From CAYSHJ01 sp964589725 (lineage in GTDB: Bacteria; Planctomycetota; Planctomycetia; Planctomycetales; Planctomycetaceae): DNA of 26,233 nt. The notes under the pieces were generated by a model, which searched no databases, had not been told where the DNA came from, and saw nothing but the letters and a program-made list of their open reading frames with translations. The stretch is taken from the NCBI GenBank assembly GCA_964589725.1, contig CAZPUJ010000002.1:1-26233 (forward strand), given 5' to 3'. Position numbers and translations under genes: made by a program. Shown here in pieces: positions 14,711 through 23,153 of this stretch; position 1 is the stretch's first letter; every line of letters starts with the position of its first letter.

Positions 14711-15742
14711 TCAGAAATCCGGCGCCGGAGGAGGCGGAATGAACGCCGGGCCTCCAGAGCCACCGGTTCCACTGGGTCGAGACGGCTTCCCGCCGTTGGC
14801 TCCGGCCAGACCATCGGGCGACTTTGTTCCTCCGCGAATGCCTGGCGGAGTCGTCCCTTGGCCACCGGCAGGCGTGGTGCCTGTGGGTGGCTGTGCAACA
14901 TTCGATTGGTCATTCGCCGGAGTTGTTCCCTGTGGTCCCGCGCTGCTGCCCGGAGAATCTGCAAGCGGCCCTTCAGGGCCATCCGAGGGACGAGATCCGT
15001 TGGCACCCAAAATTGATGCTTGGTCTGCCGTGCCGGATCGAATTGAACCAGGCGTGGAATCGGAGGACGATTTCGGTGTCGTGTTCAAGTTGGTCGCACT
15101 GGTCGCCGGGGATCCGGCGAAACCGCTTGTACCTGCTCCTCGCCTGAAGCCAGCACCTCCGCCCGAGAGCCCGCCGCCGCTACCAGAACCAAATCCACCA
15201 CCACCGCCCATCCCAAAACCACCGCCTCCCAACGACATGCCACCGCCGTATCCACCTTGATAGCCGGAACCACCTCCGTAAGAGCCCCCTCCCCCAGAAC
15301 CGCCGCGACTTCTCGAGTTACGCGGCCGCTCGCGACTACTACTGGACTCGCGTTCCGGCTGTGGACTGACCGAATCGACCTTGGGGATCAGACGTTCCAA
15401 CAATTCTCGAGCGGAGTCACGCTCCGCCGCATCCAGGCGGTTGTCGCTGTCTTGGTCCATCGACTGCAGCAGGTCTTTGACGTCGTCGCGCCAAGTCAAG
15501 ATGTTGACCTCACGTTCGGACTTGTCCGTCAACAAATTCTGGAGTCGGCTACGCGCCTGCTTGGCTTCCAGCGACTCCAGCTTGTCGTTGCGGTTCTCGT
15601 CGAAACGTTCCAGCAGGCAGCGCTCGACTTTCGCTTCATCCAGTTCGCCCGCGACGAGATCACTGGTGCAGACAACCACAACCGTCCCAAGGGCGGCGAC
15701 CGATGCAGCACTCACCCACGACAACCAACGAACTCGCGGCAT
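14711..15742 (-). CDS. exported EF-hand protein with Gly/Ser/Pro-rich tail
   Basis: The ATG at 15742 is preceded by AGGAG; an in-frame GTG 9 bases upstream is too close to that site. A hydrophobic leader covers residues 5-32. Two EF-hand calcium loops follow: DENRNDKLESLE (about 48-59) and DQDSDNRLDAAE (about 96-107), both with acids or Asn at positions 1, 3, 5 and Glu at 12. From about 125 the protein is low-complexity: Arg/Ser-rich, then Gly-rich (GGGGSYGGGSGYQGGYGGG), then Ser/Thr/Pro-rich to the C-terminus. EF-hand proteins with disordered tails are common among planctomycete exported proteins; no enzymatic domain is present. It follows the VWA/TPR genes on the same strand at a 69-base gap and is likely co-transcribed. 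Function unknown; calcium-dependent structural role inferred. Confidence 0.75.
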   Translation of the reverse strand: MPRVRWLSWVSAASVAALGTVVVVCTSDLVAGELDEAKVERCLLERFDENRNDKLESLEAKQARSRLQNLLTDKSEREVNILTWRDDVKDLLQSMDQDSDNRLDAAERDSARELLERLIPKVDSVSPQPERESSSSRERPRNSRSRGGSGGGGSYGGGSGYQGGYGGGMSLGGGGFGMGGGGGFGSGSGGGLSGGGAGFRRGAGTSGFAGSPATSATNLNTTPKSSSDSTPGSIRSGTADQASILGANGSRPSDGPEGPLADSPGSSAGPQGTTPANDQSNVAQPPTGTTPAGGQGTTPPGIRGGTKSPDGLAGANGGKPSRPSGTGGSGGPAFIPPPPAPDF

Positions 15743-15811
15743 GGTTGGCACTCCTGAAGGAAAACTCTCCGAGACACAAGTTGCCTGCCAGCACGGGGAT
15801 TGTCAAGGTGG

Positions 15812-17206
15812 TCATCGTCCGCTCGGGATGCTGAACGTGTTAATCTCTCTGAGGCCGGACTGGATGGGAGCCAGCGAAAGCCGCACGTACCTTCGATCGC
15901 CGGTCACGATGGCCATCGCCGAAAGGCTGAGACCTTCCGGAATCGTGCCGATGATCTGTTGAAACCCAATCGCGCCGGCTCCGGGCGATAACGTTGGTAC
16001 CGCCTGCCCAACCGCTCGCCGGGATCCCGCCGCTGTTCCGGAACCAATGTCGCCGCGGATTGGCAAGTCTGCGGCGGGGCGTTCGGCCAAGGTCTGTCGC
16101 CGGCCTTCATGCAACGTTAAGCGGACGACCTTGTCCCGACCGTCGATCGGAATCGGCATCGTCTTCACAGACTCGTCTGCGGTGCCGACGTACCGGCGGA
16201 TCATCAACTCCGCGCGCCGGCCGACCACGTCGCCGGAGAGTACGCTCACGCGGACGACATAATCACCCGGCAGGGCGCTTGCGCAGATGTATTCTTCGAA
16301 GCAATTGGCGATTTTGGGACCGTAGCCGTCATGCGTGTGTGCTCCGCCCCCTTGAGTGAAACGGTTGTCGAAGGAACAGACGCCGCCGTTGGGTTCTTCG
16401 ACGCTCAAGTCCATATCGGCGTTGCCAGCCCACGTCAGTCGTAAGATCAGATCGCGCTGGTGAGCCGCCGCGATGGAGGCCTTCAGCGAGTCAGCCTCGG
16501 CGACGCGGCCTGTTTTGCGGAGCGACTCGTCGACTACCGCGGCGATGTTCTCTGCCTCGCGGTGATGAGCTTCATAGCCGGTCTGCCAGACGTTGGTCAG
16601 TACGCCGGCGGCTCCCCATTCGACGGCCGGGACGTCCTTGAGATCGCGAGCGACTCGCAGTCCCAGGATGTACGCTTCGGGACGAGCGGGTGCCAATCGC
16701 GCGGCCTGTCGATACAGAGCCAGCGCCTGACCCGCGCAGCCCAAACTCTTGAGGTACGCGGCGGACTCGAGGATGTCGGGAAAGTTCGCCGCTGTGAAGT
16801 CGACGCGTGAGAGCATCGCCCGTTCAACATCTTCCTTCGGTCGTTTGGCGAACTCCATCGACAAGCCGAGTACTTCGTACATCCAGGGCTGCGGCTCGGA
16901 CTGAATCAACGCGGTCTCGATGCAGGCGATCACGTGTGCATGCTGTCGAGATTGATGTAACCGCCGGACAATTTCCGCGACTTCCTTGGGCTGCGGTAAT
17001 TGCTCGGTGAAGAATTGTTGCCAAACGTCGCGCGGATCGCCGGAGTCCAGTTTGGGCATCCGCGGCGTCACACCCTTTCGCACCGAGCTTCTACGGTTGG
17101 CATCAACGGCAACAGGAGAGCCCGCCTTCGGCGACGAACTCTCCTGCTTTGTATCTCGTGCGTCCGATCGTTCAGAGACTTGAACGATCAGGGCTTGGGA
17201 CTCGGC
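15812..17206 (-). CDS. TPR-like and DUF2135 region, probably reached by -1 frameshift from the VWA gene
   Basis: A 464-codon frame beginning in the A9 run at the end of the VWA gene. The first 60 residues are polar linker. A helical repeat region (about 75-300) includes IVRRLHQSRQHAHVIACIET and ALALYRQAARLAPARPEAYI, TPR-like. Then a beta domain of YfaP/DUF2135 type: LILRLTWAGNADMDLSVEEP, GGGAHTHDGYGP, LPGDYVVRVSVLSG. The C-terminal 100 residues form a less clear beta region. No signal peptide, no good start: the frame opens upstream at TTG 17290 inside the preceding gene, and ATG 17059 lacks a well-placed ribosome site. I recall planctomycete proteins in which VWA and these parts are one chain, so a fused product is likely. 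Alternatively the gene is split by a homopolymer indel. Confidence 0.75.
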   Translation of the reverse strand, partial: AESQALIVQVSERSDARDTKQESSSPKAGSPVAVDANRRSSVRKGVTPRMPKLDSGDPRDVWQQFFTEQLPQPKEVAEIVRRLHQSRQHAHVIACIETALIQSEPQPWMYEVLGLSMEFAKRPKEDVERAMLSRVDFTAANFPDILESAAYLKSLGCAGQALALYRQAARLAPARPEAYILGLRVARDLKDVPAVEWGAAGVLTNVWQTGYEAHHREAENIAAVVDESLRKTGRVAEADSLKASIAAAHQRDLILRLTWAGNADMDLSVEEPNGGVCSFDNRFTQGGGAHTHDGYGPKIANCFEEYICASALPGDYVVRVSVLSGDVVGRRAELMIRRYVGTADESVKTMPIPIDGRDKVVRLTLHEGRRQTLAERPAADLPIRGDIGSGTAAGSRRAVGQAVPTLSPGAGAIGFQQIIGTIPEGLSLSAMAIVTGDRRYVRLSLAPIQSGLREINTFSIPSGR

Positions 17207-17215
17207 TTTTTTTTT
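17166..17215 (-). promoter_or_regulatory. candidate -1 ribosomal frameshift site (A9 run plus stem-loop)
   Basis: On the minus strand, codons GCA AAA AAA AAG (17217-17206) contain A AAA AAG in the same phase as the E. coli dnaX slippery site. A -1 slip continues as GCC GAG TCC in the TPR-DUF2135 frame. A perfect stem GATCGTTCA / TGAACGATC (17189-17181 with 17174-17166, 6-base loop) starts 16 bases after the heptamer and covers the zero-frame stop TGA (17190-17188). A second fold (GGAGAG...CTCTCC enclosing CGCC GAA GGCG) follows at about 17143-17114. No upstream SD-like stimulator was identified with certainty. The 16-base spacer is longer than in dnaX. Confidence 0.55.
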
Positions 17216-19800
17216 GCGGACTCGAACTCGACTTGACGGTTGTTGAATGCACCTGCGTTGGCACCAGCGTTGGCCTTCTGCGGAGGCCAATTAACTGGGA
17301 TTGAGAAACCGGCGCCTCCGCCGCCGAAGCCGCCGCCACCCTGACCGCCGCCACCGAAGCCACCGCCGCCCTGACCGCCGCCCTGTTGACCACCTCCTTG
17401 TTGACCACCTCCCCCACCCTGCGGGGGCTGCAGTTGGATGACAAGATCTCCCACTGGGTAGACGCGCGTCTGGAGCTTGTCCTTTTCCTTGGTGAGAGTC
17501 GTGATCTTCATGACTTCGTCTTCGATGACGTAGGCCAGCGCCAGCGGCTGCAGCATGATTTTCAAGGCACTTCGTAGCGTCACTCCCGAAAGCGAGCGAG
17601 TGACCGGCTGATCTGGCGCGATCCCTTCTTCATTCAACGCTTCCGTGTCGATGATGATCGGGATGTTGTGATAATCGGATAAGAAGGCCACCACGTCCGT
17701 GAGTGGGGAATCTGTGAAGCCGATTTCGGTCTGTTCGCTCAACGAGGCCGCGATGCGTCGCTCCGCCGGGCTGGATTTGTGCAGATCGACCGAGGCGTAT
17801 TGTTTGCGGCGTTCGGAGAGGGACTTCCAAACTTCTGCCGGCGGGAACAAGACGGGCGGCTCGTCCGGGAACGGGACGTGCGAGTATTCGACCTGTTCCA
17901 AGGTGGCCAGGAATTTTTCCGCTCGCATGCCGCGTAGGCGGAACGCGATGTTGAGCTGATGCGCGGCCTCGACATTGAACCGCGCCGCGGCGGACACGCC
18001 GCTGTTCGGATTCATCTGCACCGCCGCTTGAGCCGCGGATTCGCCTTCCTCGAACGCCACGTCGTTGCCGCGAGCCCCGTCCTCCATCAACGCGCGCACG
18101 CGGTCAATCAGGCTTTCAAGCTTCTCGTCTTCAAGTTGCGACTTCTCGTGCAGCCGGCGCTCCGCTTCCTGCACCGAGACCTTTACTTGCAAAGCGATCT
18201 GCTTTTGTTCGGCGACTTCCTTCTGACTGCGGACGTCCGCGAGGACGCCTTGTAGTTGTCGACTCAATTGCTGTCGCAGATCGATGGGCGCGTCCAGCGT
18301 CGATTTGACTTGTCCAGAAGCCCGTTTGATCAGCGTCTCCGCCGCGAGTGGTTCGCTGGCGGAGAGCGCGCGGGCGTCTTGAATGGCTTTAGAGACTTCC
18401 AGCTTCAGCTTTTCACCGATGACTCGAATCCGAGTCTCTTCATCCAAAATCAAGCTGCGGTCGCTGGAAACGTCCTTCTGGAATTCGTCGCGATTCAGCA
18501 AGTTGTCCGTCGCCGGTTGTTCACTCGCTGGCGCCTGGGCCGCGTTGTCTTGTTTGGCGATCCTGAGGACGGGCTTCTTCGACACGACCTGATTCGCCGT
18601 CAACAGAACTTTTGCTTGAGCGTTTTGTGGGTCGACCTCTTGCAGAGCCTGCCCGAGACGCTCGGCGTCGTGGAACCGACGTTGTTCCACCGCGCGGTAA
18701 CCTTCGGCCGCCAGCCATTCCATGCGCTGATCGAACTCGTTCCATGCCGTTTGCAACAGTTCGCGTCCGGCGTAGGGAACCAATCCGCCGTCGGCGGATG
18801 CTTGCTTCCAGGCGGCCGCCAGGAACGGTGTGCCAGTCTCTTGTTTGAGGTCGGCCGCTCGCCAGTTTTGCGACACCGTTTGCCCGTTGAGTTGCCCAGT
18901 CATGCCGATCGTCGTTTCGGGAGTCAAGCTGCCCTTGGCCAACACGATGGTTTCGCGATCGGTTCGCAACGGCAGCGGCTGCTCGGACGCCAAGCTTAGT
19001 TCCGCACCGGAGACCTCACACCGTTCGGGATAAAACACCGCGACATTCGCTGCTGTCGCCAATCGTTGTCCGGCCACATCGGCCTCGTTCGCTTTCGACT
19101 TCTCATCACGTCCTGGATCGGACATCACGATGCCGCCGGTGTGTTGAGCCATCACGCCGAGCAACCGCAAGTCCCGTTTCGGTCCGACTGCGTAGCTGGA
19201 AAACGGCACGTGCTGTTCGCGGAACGCGCTCAAGGACTGTTGCACCATCTGGGAGCTCAACAAATTCACGGAGCTGATGCCGTCGCCGATGTACAGCACG
19301 GTCGCCGGAGTCTCTTTCGGAAGCACTTCGATCGCGGCGTCGATGGCCCTCTGGAAATTCGTCGCGCCGAGCGGAACTCGCTTTCGCAGAGTCGCCAGCG
19401 CGTCGCGAACGGCGTCAGATTGCGGAGCCACAAACTCCGGAGTCAGTCGCACCGCCTGTACGTCGACAGCGAGCAAACTCACACGATCGTCACTGGGCAA
19501 TCCGCGCAAAAACGCTTGTAGCAGCGCGAAGCCATGGCTGCGATGCTCGCCGAACTGGCTGGCTGACGTGTCCATCAACACCACGTGGTGTCGAGCGACG
19601 CTTGCGGTTGACATCTCCTTGGCACGCAATCCGATCGCCAGGTATGTGTCACCCGAGGCGGTTTCGTATTTCAAAACGCCACCTGTCGACGAAGCGGACG
19701 TCGCGACGGGAACGGCTCCCCAGACGAGTCCACTCGCCGAGACAACACTCAGGCAAGAACCGAGCATCACGCGAGCGAACAGTTGCGATGTGCGAGACAT
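17188..19800 (-). CDS. exported VWA-domain protein with coiled coil, STN-like domain and Gly-rich tail
   Basis: ATG 19800 was chosen over the longer frame: GGAG lies 6 bases upstream and a signal peptide follows (MSRTSQLFARVMLGSCLSVV...). Residues about 70-240 form a von Willebrand factor A domain with the metal site DTSAS at 77-81, GATNF, and IGDGISS. Next come a helical/TPR-like part (QRRFHDAERLGQALQEVDPQ), a long charged coiled coil (about 450-610), and an STN/secretin N-terminal-like domain at about 690-767 (SPLTDVVAFLSDYHNIPIII), then QQGGG/GGGGFGG repeats. This is 870 residues in the zero frame. It probably acts outside the cytoplasmic membrane in cell-envelope protein interactions. The Gly-rich part looks like a linker rather than an end, which fits continuation into the TPR-DUF2135 frame by a -1 shift. 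Confidence 0.85.
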   Translation of the reverse strand: MSRTSQLFARVMLGSCLSVVSASGLVWGAVPVATSASSTGGVLKYETASGDTYLAIGLRAKEMSTASVARHHVVLMDTSASQFGEHRSHGFALLQAFLRGLPSDDRVSLLAVDVQAVRLTPEFVAPQSDAVRDALATLRKRVPLGATNFQRAIDAAIEVLPKETPATVLYIGDGISSVNLLSSQMVQQSLSAFREQHVPFSSYAVGPKRDLRLLGVMAQHTGGIVMSDPGRDEKSKANEADVAGQRLATAANVAVFYPERCEVSGAELSLASEQPLPLRTDRETIVLAKGSLTPETTIGMTGQLNGQTVSQNWRAADLKQETGTPFLAAAWKQASADGGLVPYAGRELLQTAWNEFDQRMEWLAAEGYRAVEQRRFHDAERLGQALQEVDPQNAQAKVLLTANQVVSKKPVLRIAKQDNAAQAPASEQPATDNLLNRDEFQKDVSSDRSLILDEETRIRVIGEKLKLEVSKAIQDARALSASEPLAAETLIKRASGQVKSTLDAPIDLRQQLSRQLQGVLADVRSQKEVAEQKQIALQVKVSVQEAERRLHEKSQLEDEKLESLIDRVRALMEDGARGNDVAFEEGESAAQAAVQMNPNSGVSAAARFNVEAAHQLNIAFRLRGMRAEKFLATLEQVEYSHVPFPDEPPVLFPPAEVWKSLSERRKQYASVDLHKSSPAERRIAASLSEQTEIGFTDSPLTDVVAFLSDYHNIPIIIDTEALNEEGIAPDQPVTRSLSGVTLRSALKIMLQPLALAYVIEDEVMKITTLTKEKDKLQTRVYPVGDLVIQLQPPQGGGGGQQGGGQQGGGQGGGGFGGGGQGGGGFGGGGAGFSIPVNWPPQKANAGANAGAFNNRQVEFESAKKKPSPKP

Positions 19801-20144
19801 GTGCGACTCCTTGAAGACCGACGATGGCGGTCGCCGCCTACGAATAGATTTTCTCCGGCGCAGAGGCCGGCCGCATTCTATATCCAAAGTCGGACACCTT
19901 TACACAGATTTTTGCCAAGTTTCTCGGCCAACCCCAATTTGCCCCGAGTTGCCAGGTTGAGCCTCGCATCCCCCGAGCAACCGGTGTTGCACGCACCCCG
20001 CGACCCGGTTTGGCCGAACCGTTCACGACTGCTCCGCAAAGTCTCCGGATTCGCCTGAATTTACTGAGTTGCGCGACCCGATGAACCGGTGGGGCAGGCT
20101 TTCTGTCTGCCAATCACGGCACCCAGATCCTCGCGAACTCGGAC
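19801..20144. other. 344-base divergent intergenic region
   Basis: Holds no supported gene. It must contain the promoters of the divergent VWA gene (minus) and protease gene (plus). An AT-rich stretch at 19876-19925 (reading GGATATAGAATG and GGCAAAAATC on the minus strand) is the best place for the VWA promoter, but no pair of boxes is convincing. Near 20092 GGTGGGGCAGGCTTTCTGTC resembles a dispersed repeat with a weak GGCAG/CTGCC stem. Confidence 0.5.
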
Positions 20145-22070
20145 ATGAATCGTCAACGGTTTTGGAGTCTTGTCTCGATTCTGGCGGCCATCACAGTCGT
20201 CGTCGTGATCTTCGCGCTCCGAGCATCACGCTCGGAAACCTCGGTTGCCGAGTGGAGGCCGCTCGTTTGGTATCGGCTCGACAACGGTGACTCGCAGAAG
20301 ACACTGAAACTTCCTCTGGCGGACGGTCAGCGATATCTGCTGGTCATCGGTTGCTTGGGTGATGCCAGCAAAAGTCACTCAGTTCGATTGAGTGGTTCAG
20401 AAGCGTCGCACAGCGAAAACTGCTGGTTCTTCGCCGATCGACCGCCGTATCGGATTGCATCGCCAGTGCGTCGAGTGTCCACGGCACGACTCTGCTTTGG
20501 TCCGACGAACGTTGTCGAGACCGCGACTCTTCAAACCGCGAAGGCCGAATCATCCGCAATTGTGCGCGAATTCTTTTTGCACGTCACCGACGGCGACTTG
20601 GACGACGCGCGACAATACGCGCGGATCAACGCGCGTCGCATCGGGCTTGGTGCTCGCGTGCAGGTATTCTTGGATCAGCAACTCCGCCACGATGCCGTGT
20701 CGCCGTCGAAGATCGAGGAACTGATCCGTCTGCTGGACGACGAAGTGTTGCCGCGTGTCGAGTCGCAATACGGTCGTGTGCGCGATGTCGACGGCGACGG
20801 TCGATTCGCGGTCGTGCTCAGCCCCTGGTTATCCCGTTTGCAGGGAGGCCGGACGTCCCTCGGTGGGTTCGTGCGGAGCAGTGATTTTCAGGGCGATGTC
20901 GAGCCGCCTTTCGGAAATCGTTGCGACATGCTGCTGCTCAACTCACAACTTCCGGGTGAATCCGCTTTGCGAGATTTGCTATCTCACGAAATCACCCATG
21001 CCGCGTGCATCAGTCAACGGTTGACTGCAAACGGCCGTAAGATTGCCGACGAACACGATTGGCTCAGCGAGGCTCTGGCCCATTTGGCCGAGCCGGGCTG
21101 GAGTAATCTCGACTATCGAATCGCCGCGTACCTCGACGATCCGTCGCAGTATCCGCTGGTCGTGCCTGACTATTACCGAGCCGGCTTATGGCGTAATCAC
21201 GGCTGTCGTGGAGCGACCTTTTTGTTCGCGAAATGGTGTGCCGAGCAACACGGCCCCACGCTCTGCCGAACGCTCGCCAAATCGCAGGCGTGTGGCCTTC
21301 GCAACGTCGAACGAGCGACTTTGCAGTCCTTTGAGGATTTGTTCCGTCACTGGTCGCTCGCCATCGCCAGCAATCATCTGGGCGCTTCTTCAGGGAAGAG
21401 GGTCGGCGAGATTCAGTGCGAGCAGTCGACCACGATGCTCGACCTGCATGGCCTCGTCGGACGACGCGGCCTCGCCGGAGTCCGACGACAGTTGTGGAAC
21501 GTCGACGAAGGCGAACTGAATCTGACCATTCGCGGGACCGCGTTCACCGTTGTCGAGTTGCGTTCAGCCTCTCCCGGCCTGCAACCGCTACGGTTCGACG
21601 GAAGCCCCGGTGCTCCGTGGCAGTTTTCGATGTGTCGCCTGCCCGATGATTGGCCGGACGTGGAATTCGACATTTCCGCAGACAGACAGCCTTCGATGAA
21701 TGGCAACTCGGTGGCTTCGCTCGTTTCTTTCAACAGCCTGCGAGCCAGTGGAGCCGTTCATCTTCGCGAGCGATCCGGAAAAGCCATCGAACTGATGCAA
21801 GTGGTGTGCGATCGTCGGCAGGCGGAGGCGAAACAGTCGTTCTGCTGGAAGGCCGACGAGCTGGAGCAACTCACGGACGACGAGGCAAAGAAGTCAGGTC
21901 GGCTGTCATTCCAACTCCCGTTCGACCGACTGTCGTCACATCCTGGCGATTGGACGATCAGAGCCGTGGTCCGCGACTCCGCAGGTCGCATCGCCACGGC
22001 TTGGGTTAGTCTCAATGTTCCAACACGACACGAAAACGCCGTCGTGGCCAAAACCGCGACGGCGAAGTGA
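20145..22070 (+). CDS. membrane-anchored HExxH metallopeptidase (M30-like)
   Basis: A 641-residue protein with an N-terminal hydrophobic helix (about 7-27, WSLVSILAAITVVVVIFAL) that is either an uncleaved anchor or a signal. The catalytic region has LLSHEITHAACISQ (His 281, Glu 282, His 285) and, about 25 residues on, WLSEALAHLAEPGW, whose Glu is the likely third zinc ligand, an arrangement seen in gluzincin/M30 (hyicolysin-like) peptidases. RVRDVDGDGRFAVVLSPWLS precedes it and resembles a calcium-binding DxDGDG loop common before such domains. The C-terminal 200 residues look like beta-sandwich domains. Expected to act outside the cytoplasmic membrane. Divergent from the VWA gene, 344 bases away. 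Peptidase class is well supported, exact family less so. Confidence 0.72.
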   Translation: MNRQRFWSLVSILAAITVVVVIFALRASRSETSVAEWRPLVWYRLDNGDSQKTLKLPLADGQRYLLVIGCLGDASKSHSVRLSGSEASHSENCWFFADRPPYRIASPVRRVSTARLCFGPTNVVETATLQTAKAESSAIVREFFLHVTDGDLDDARQYARINARRIGLGARVQVFLDQQLRHDAVSPSKIEELIRLLDDEVLPRVESQYGRVRDVDGDGRFAVVLSPWLSRLQGGRTSLGGFVRSSDFQGDVEPPFGNRCDMLLLNSQLPGESALRDLLSHEITHAACISQRLTANGRKIADEHDWLSEALAHLAEPGWSNLDYRIAAYLDDPSQYPLVVPDYYRAGLWRNHGCRGATFLFAKWCAEQHGPTLCRTLAKSQACGLRNVERATLQSFEDLFRHWSLAIASNHLGASSGKRVGEIQCEQSTTMLDLHGLVGRRGLAGVRRQLWNVDEGELNLTIRGTAFTVVELRSASPGLQPLRFDGSPGAPWQFSMCRLPDDWPDVEFDISADRQPSMNGNSVASLVSFNSLRASGAVHLRERSGKAIELMQVVCDRRQAEAKQSFCWKADELEQLTDDEAKKSGRLSFQLPFDRLSSHPGDWTIRAVVRDSAGRIATAWVSLNVPTRHENAVVAKTATAK

Positions 22071-22080
22071 GAGTCAAAAA

Positions 22081-22324
22081 GGCGAACGGCAGGTGAAAGC
22101 GTACCCGTAGCCGAACTCGTGAGGGCTTGTTGATTTAATCGCCCCTGAGCTTGCCTCAGGGGTTCAAGCGTTTCTGCGCTACTCGAATTCATCGGGAAAA
22201 GCGTAGTGCAAAACGCGTGAACCGCCGAGGTGAACTCGGCGGCGGACCAATTCAACAAACCCGTGAGAGTTCGGTCCGAAGTCTCACGACTTCGGCTACC
22301 GGTGTTTTTTCTGCTGCCGTTCGT
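22081..22324. repeat. palindromic element copy 1, interrupted
   Basis: Outer arms (GCGAACGGCAGG...CCCGTAGCCGAACTCGTGAG at the left, CACGACTTCGGCTACCGG...CTGCCGTTCG at the right) match those of copy 2 at 22891-22990. Copy 1 is split after CGTGAG by the 138-base insertion at 22124-22261. It lies between the convergent protease gene and the small exported protein gene. Confidence 0.85.
22124..22261. mobile_element. 138-bp MITE-like insertion with target duplication
   Basis: Flanked by CGTGAG at 22118-22123 and again at 22262-22267, a 6-base direct repeat. The ends GGCTTGTTGATTTAATC and (inverted) GGTTTGTTGAATTGGTC match at 13 of 17 positions. Two perfect hairpins lie inside: CCCCTGAG/CTCAGGGG (22142-22162) and CCGCCGAG/CTCGGCGG (22222-22242). 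No coding capacity. The uninterrupted target is readable in copy 2 (22891-22990). Confidence 0.85.
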
Positions 22325-22354
22325 CAAACAGTTGTCGCGCTGGTGAGTTGGCGT

Positions 22355-22837
22355 TTACTTTTTGCCGCCGCCAACTGTGTATTTCAGCCGCTCTTGATAG
22401 ATCGACTTCATCCGGTGTTTCGGATAGATGCGGACGACTTTGCCTTTGTAGGTCAAGCGACCTTGCTCGTCGTAGTCAAGGTGCTCTTTAACGTCCGGCT
22501 TGGCTTCGCCGGCGTAGAGCGCGGCGAATGTTTCCGGATCGACGCCGCGGCTTTCTTCCAGGTCGTTGATGGCGTGAAGTCCTCCGGCCGTGATCGCGAA
22601 CACGTTTAAACCGTTCGTCGCCGACACGTAGAGGTTTTCTTGTTCCAGTGTCTCAGCCGCTCCCTTCAACGCCGCGAACGCTTCGACCAGCTTCTTGCGA
22701 GACTCCTCGGATGGACCACCTTCCGTATTCGCGGCCTGTGCTCGGAGGAACTTCGGCGCGAAGACGCCATTCGCTCCCAACACTGACCCCAAGCCAACGA
22801 GTCCCAACACCGTCAAGGTTTTCCAAACAGAACGCAT
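22355..22837 (-). CDS. small exported protein of unknown function
   Basis: A 160-residue protein. ATG 22837 is preceded by GGAGG at a 5-base spacing, which decides the start over ATG codons farther upstream. Signal peptide: MRSVWKTLTVLGLVGLGSVL, probable cleavage after VFA near residue 27. The mature part begins polar (ANTEGGPSEESRKKLVEAFA), then a helical stretch, and ends with LDYDEQGRLTYKGKVVRIYP and a basic, Gly/Lys tail (YTVGGGKK). The segment ENLYVSATNGLNVFAITAGG could be a compact beta motif. I recognise no family. It stands alone between palindromic elements, convergent with the protease gene. Confidence 0.7.
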   Translation of the reverse strand: MRSVWKTLTVLGLVGLGSVLGANGVFAPKFLRAQAANTEGGPSEESRKKLVEAFAALKGAAETLEQENLYVSATNGLNVFAITAGGLHAINDLEESRGVDPETFAALYAGEAKPDVKEHLDYDEQGRLTYKGKVVRIYPKHRMKSIYQERLKYTVGGGKK

Positions 22838-22890
22838 GATTGCCTCCTTCCGCGCGGACATGATCAACATGGCACAAGCAGCTCACTTAA

Positions 22891-22990
22891 GCGAACGACA
22901 GGAGAAAGCGCACCCGTAGCCGAACTCGTGAGAGTTCGGTCCGAAGTCTCACGACTTCGGCGACCAGCAATTCTCCTGGTGCCGTTCGCC
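22891..22990. repeat. palindromic element copy 2, uninterrupted
   Basis: Outer arms GCGAACGACAGGAGAA and (inverted) GGCGAACGGCACCAGGAGAA, inner palindrome GTAGCCGAACTCGTGAG...CTCACGACTTCGGC. This is the empty-site version of the sequence interrupted in copy 1. It lies 54 bases upstream of the small exported protein's start codon and may carry or disturb its promoter. Confidence 0.85.
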
Positions 22991-23153
22991 TTGTGTGCGA
23001 CACCGGCCAAATCGTGGGCCAAATGGAGGGGATGTGCAAGGCGTCGGGCGAGCATTTTCCAGCGGCTACGTTGCCGATGGACGGTGCTCACCCGACAACA
23101 GTTGGTGTTCAGACCGTCAACGGACTACTGCTTCGTCAATCCTGAGTTGAAAG

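Noticed and set aside
14523..15260. 245-codon plus-strand frame with a Pro-rich end
   Set aside because: Its Pro-rich sequence is the antisense of the Gly-rich tail of the EF-hand gene.
17059..17061. ATG as an independent start of the DUF2135 protein
   Set aside because: AAGG lies about 16 bases away, too far for a good ribosome site, and the protein would have no export signal. It is kept only as an alternative to frameshifting.
22142..22162. Rho-independent terminator after the protease gene
   Set aside because: The 8-bp hairpin has no T-run and lies inside the inserted 138-bp element.
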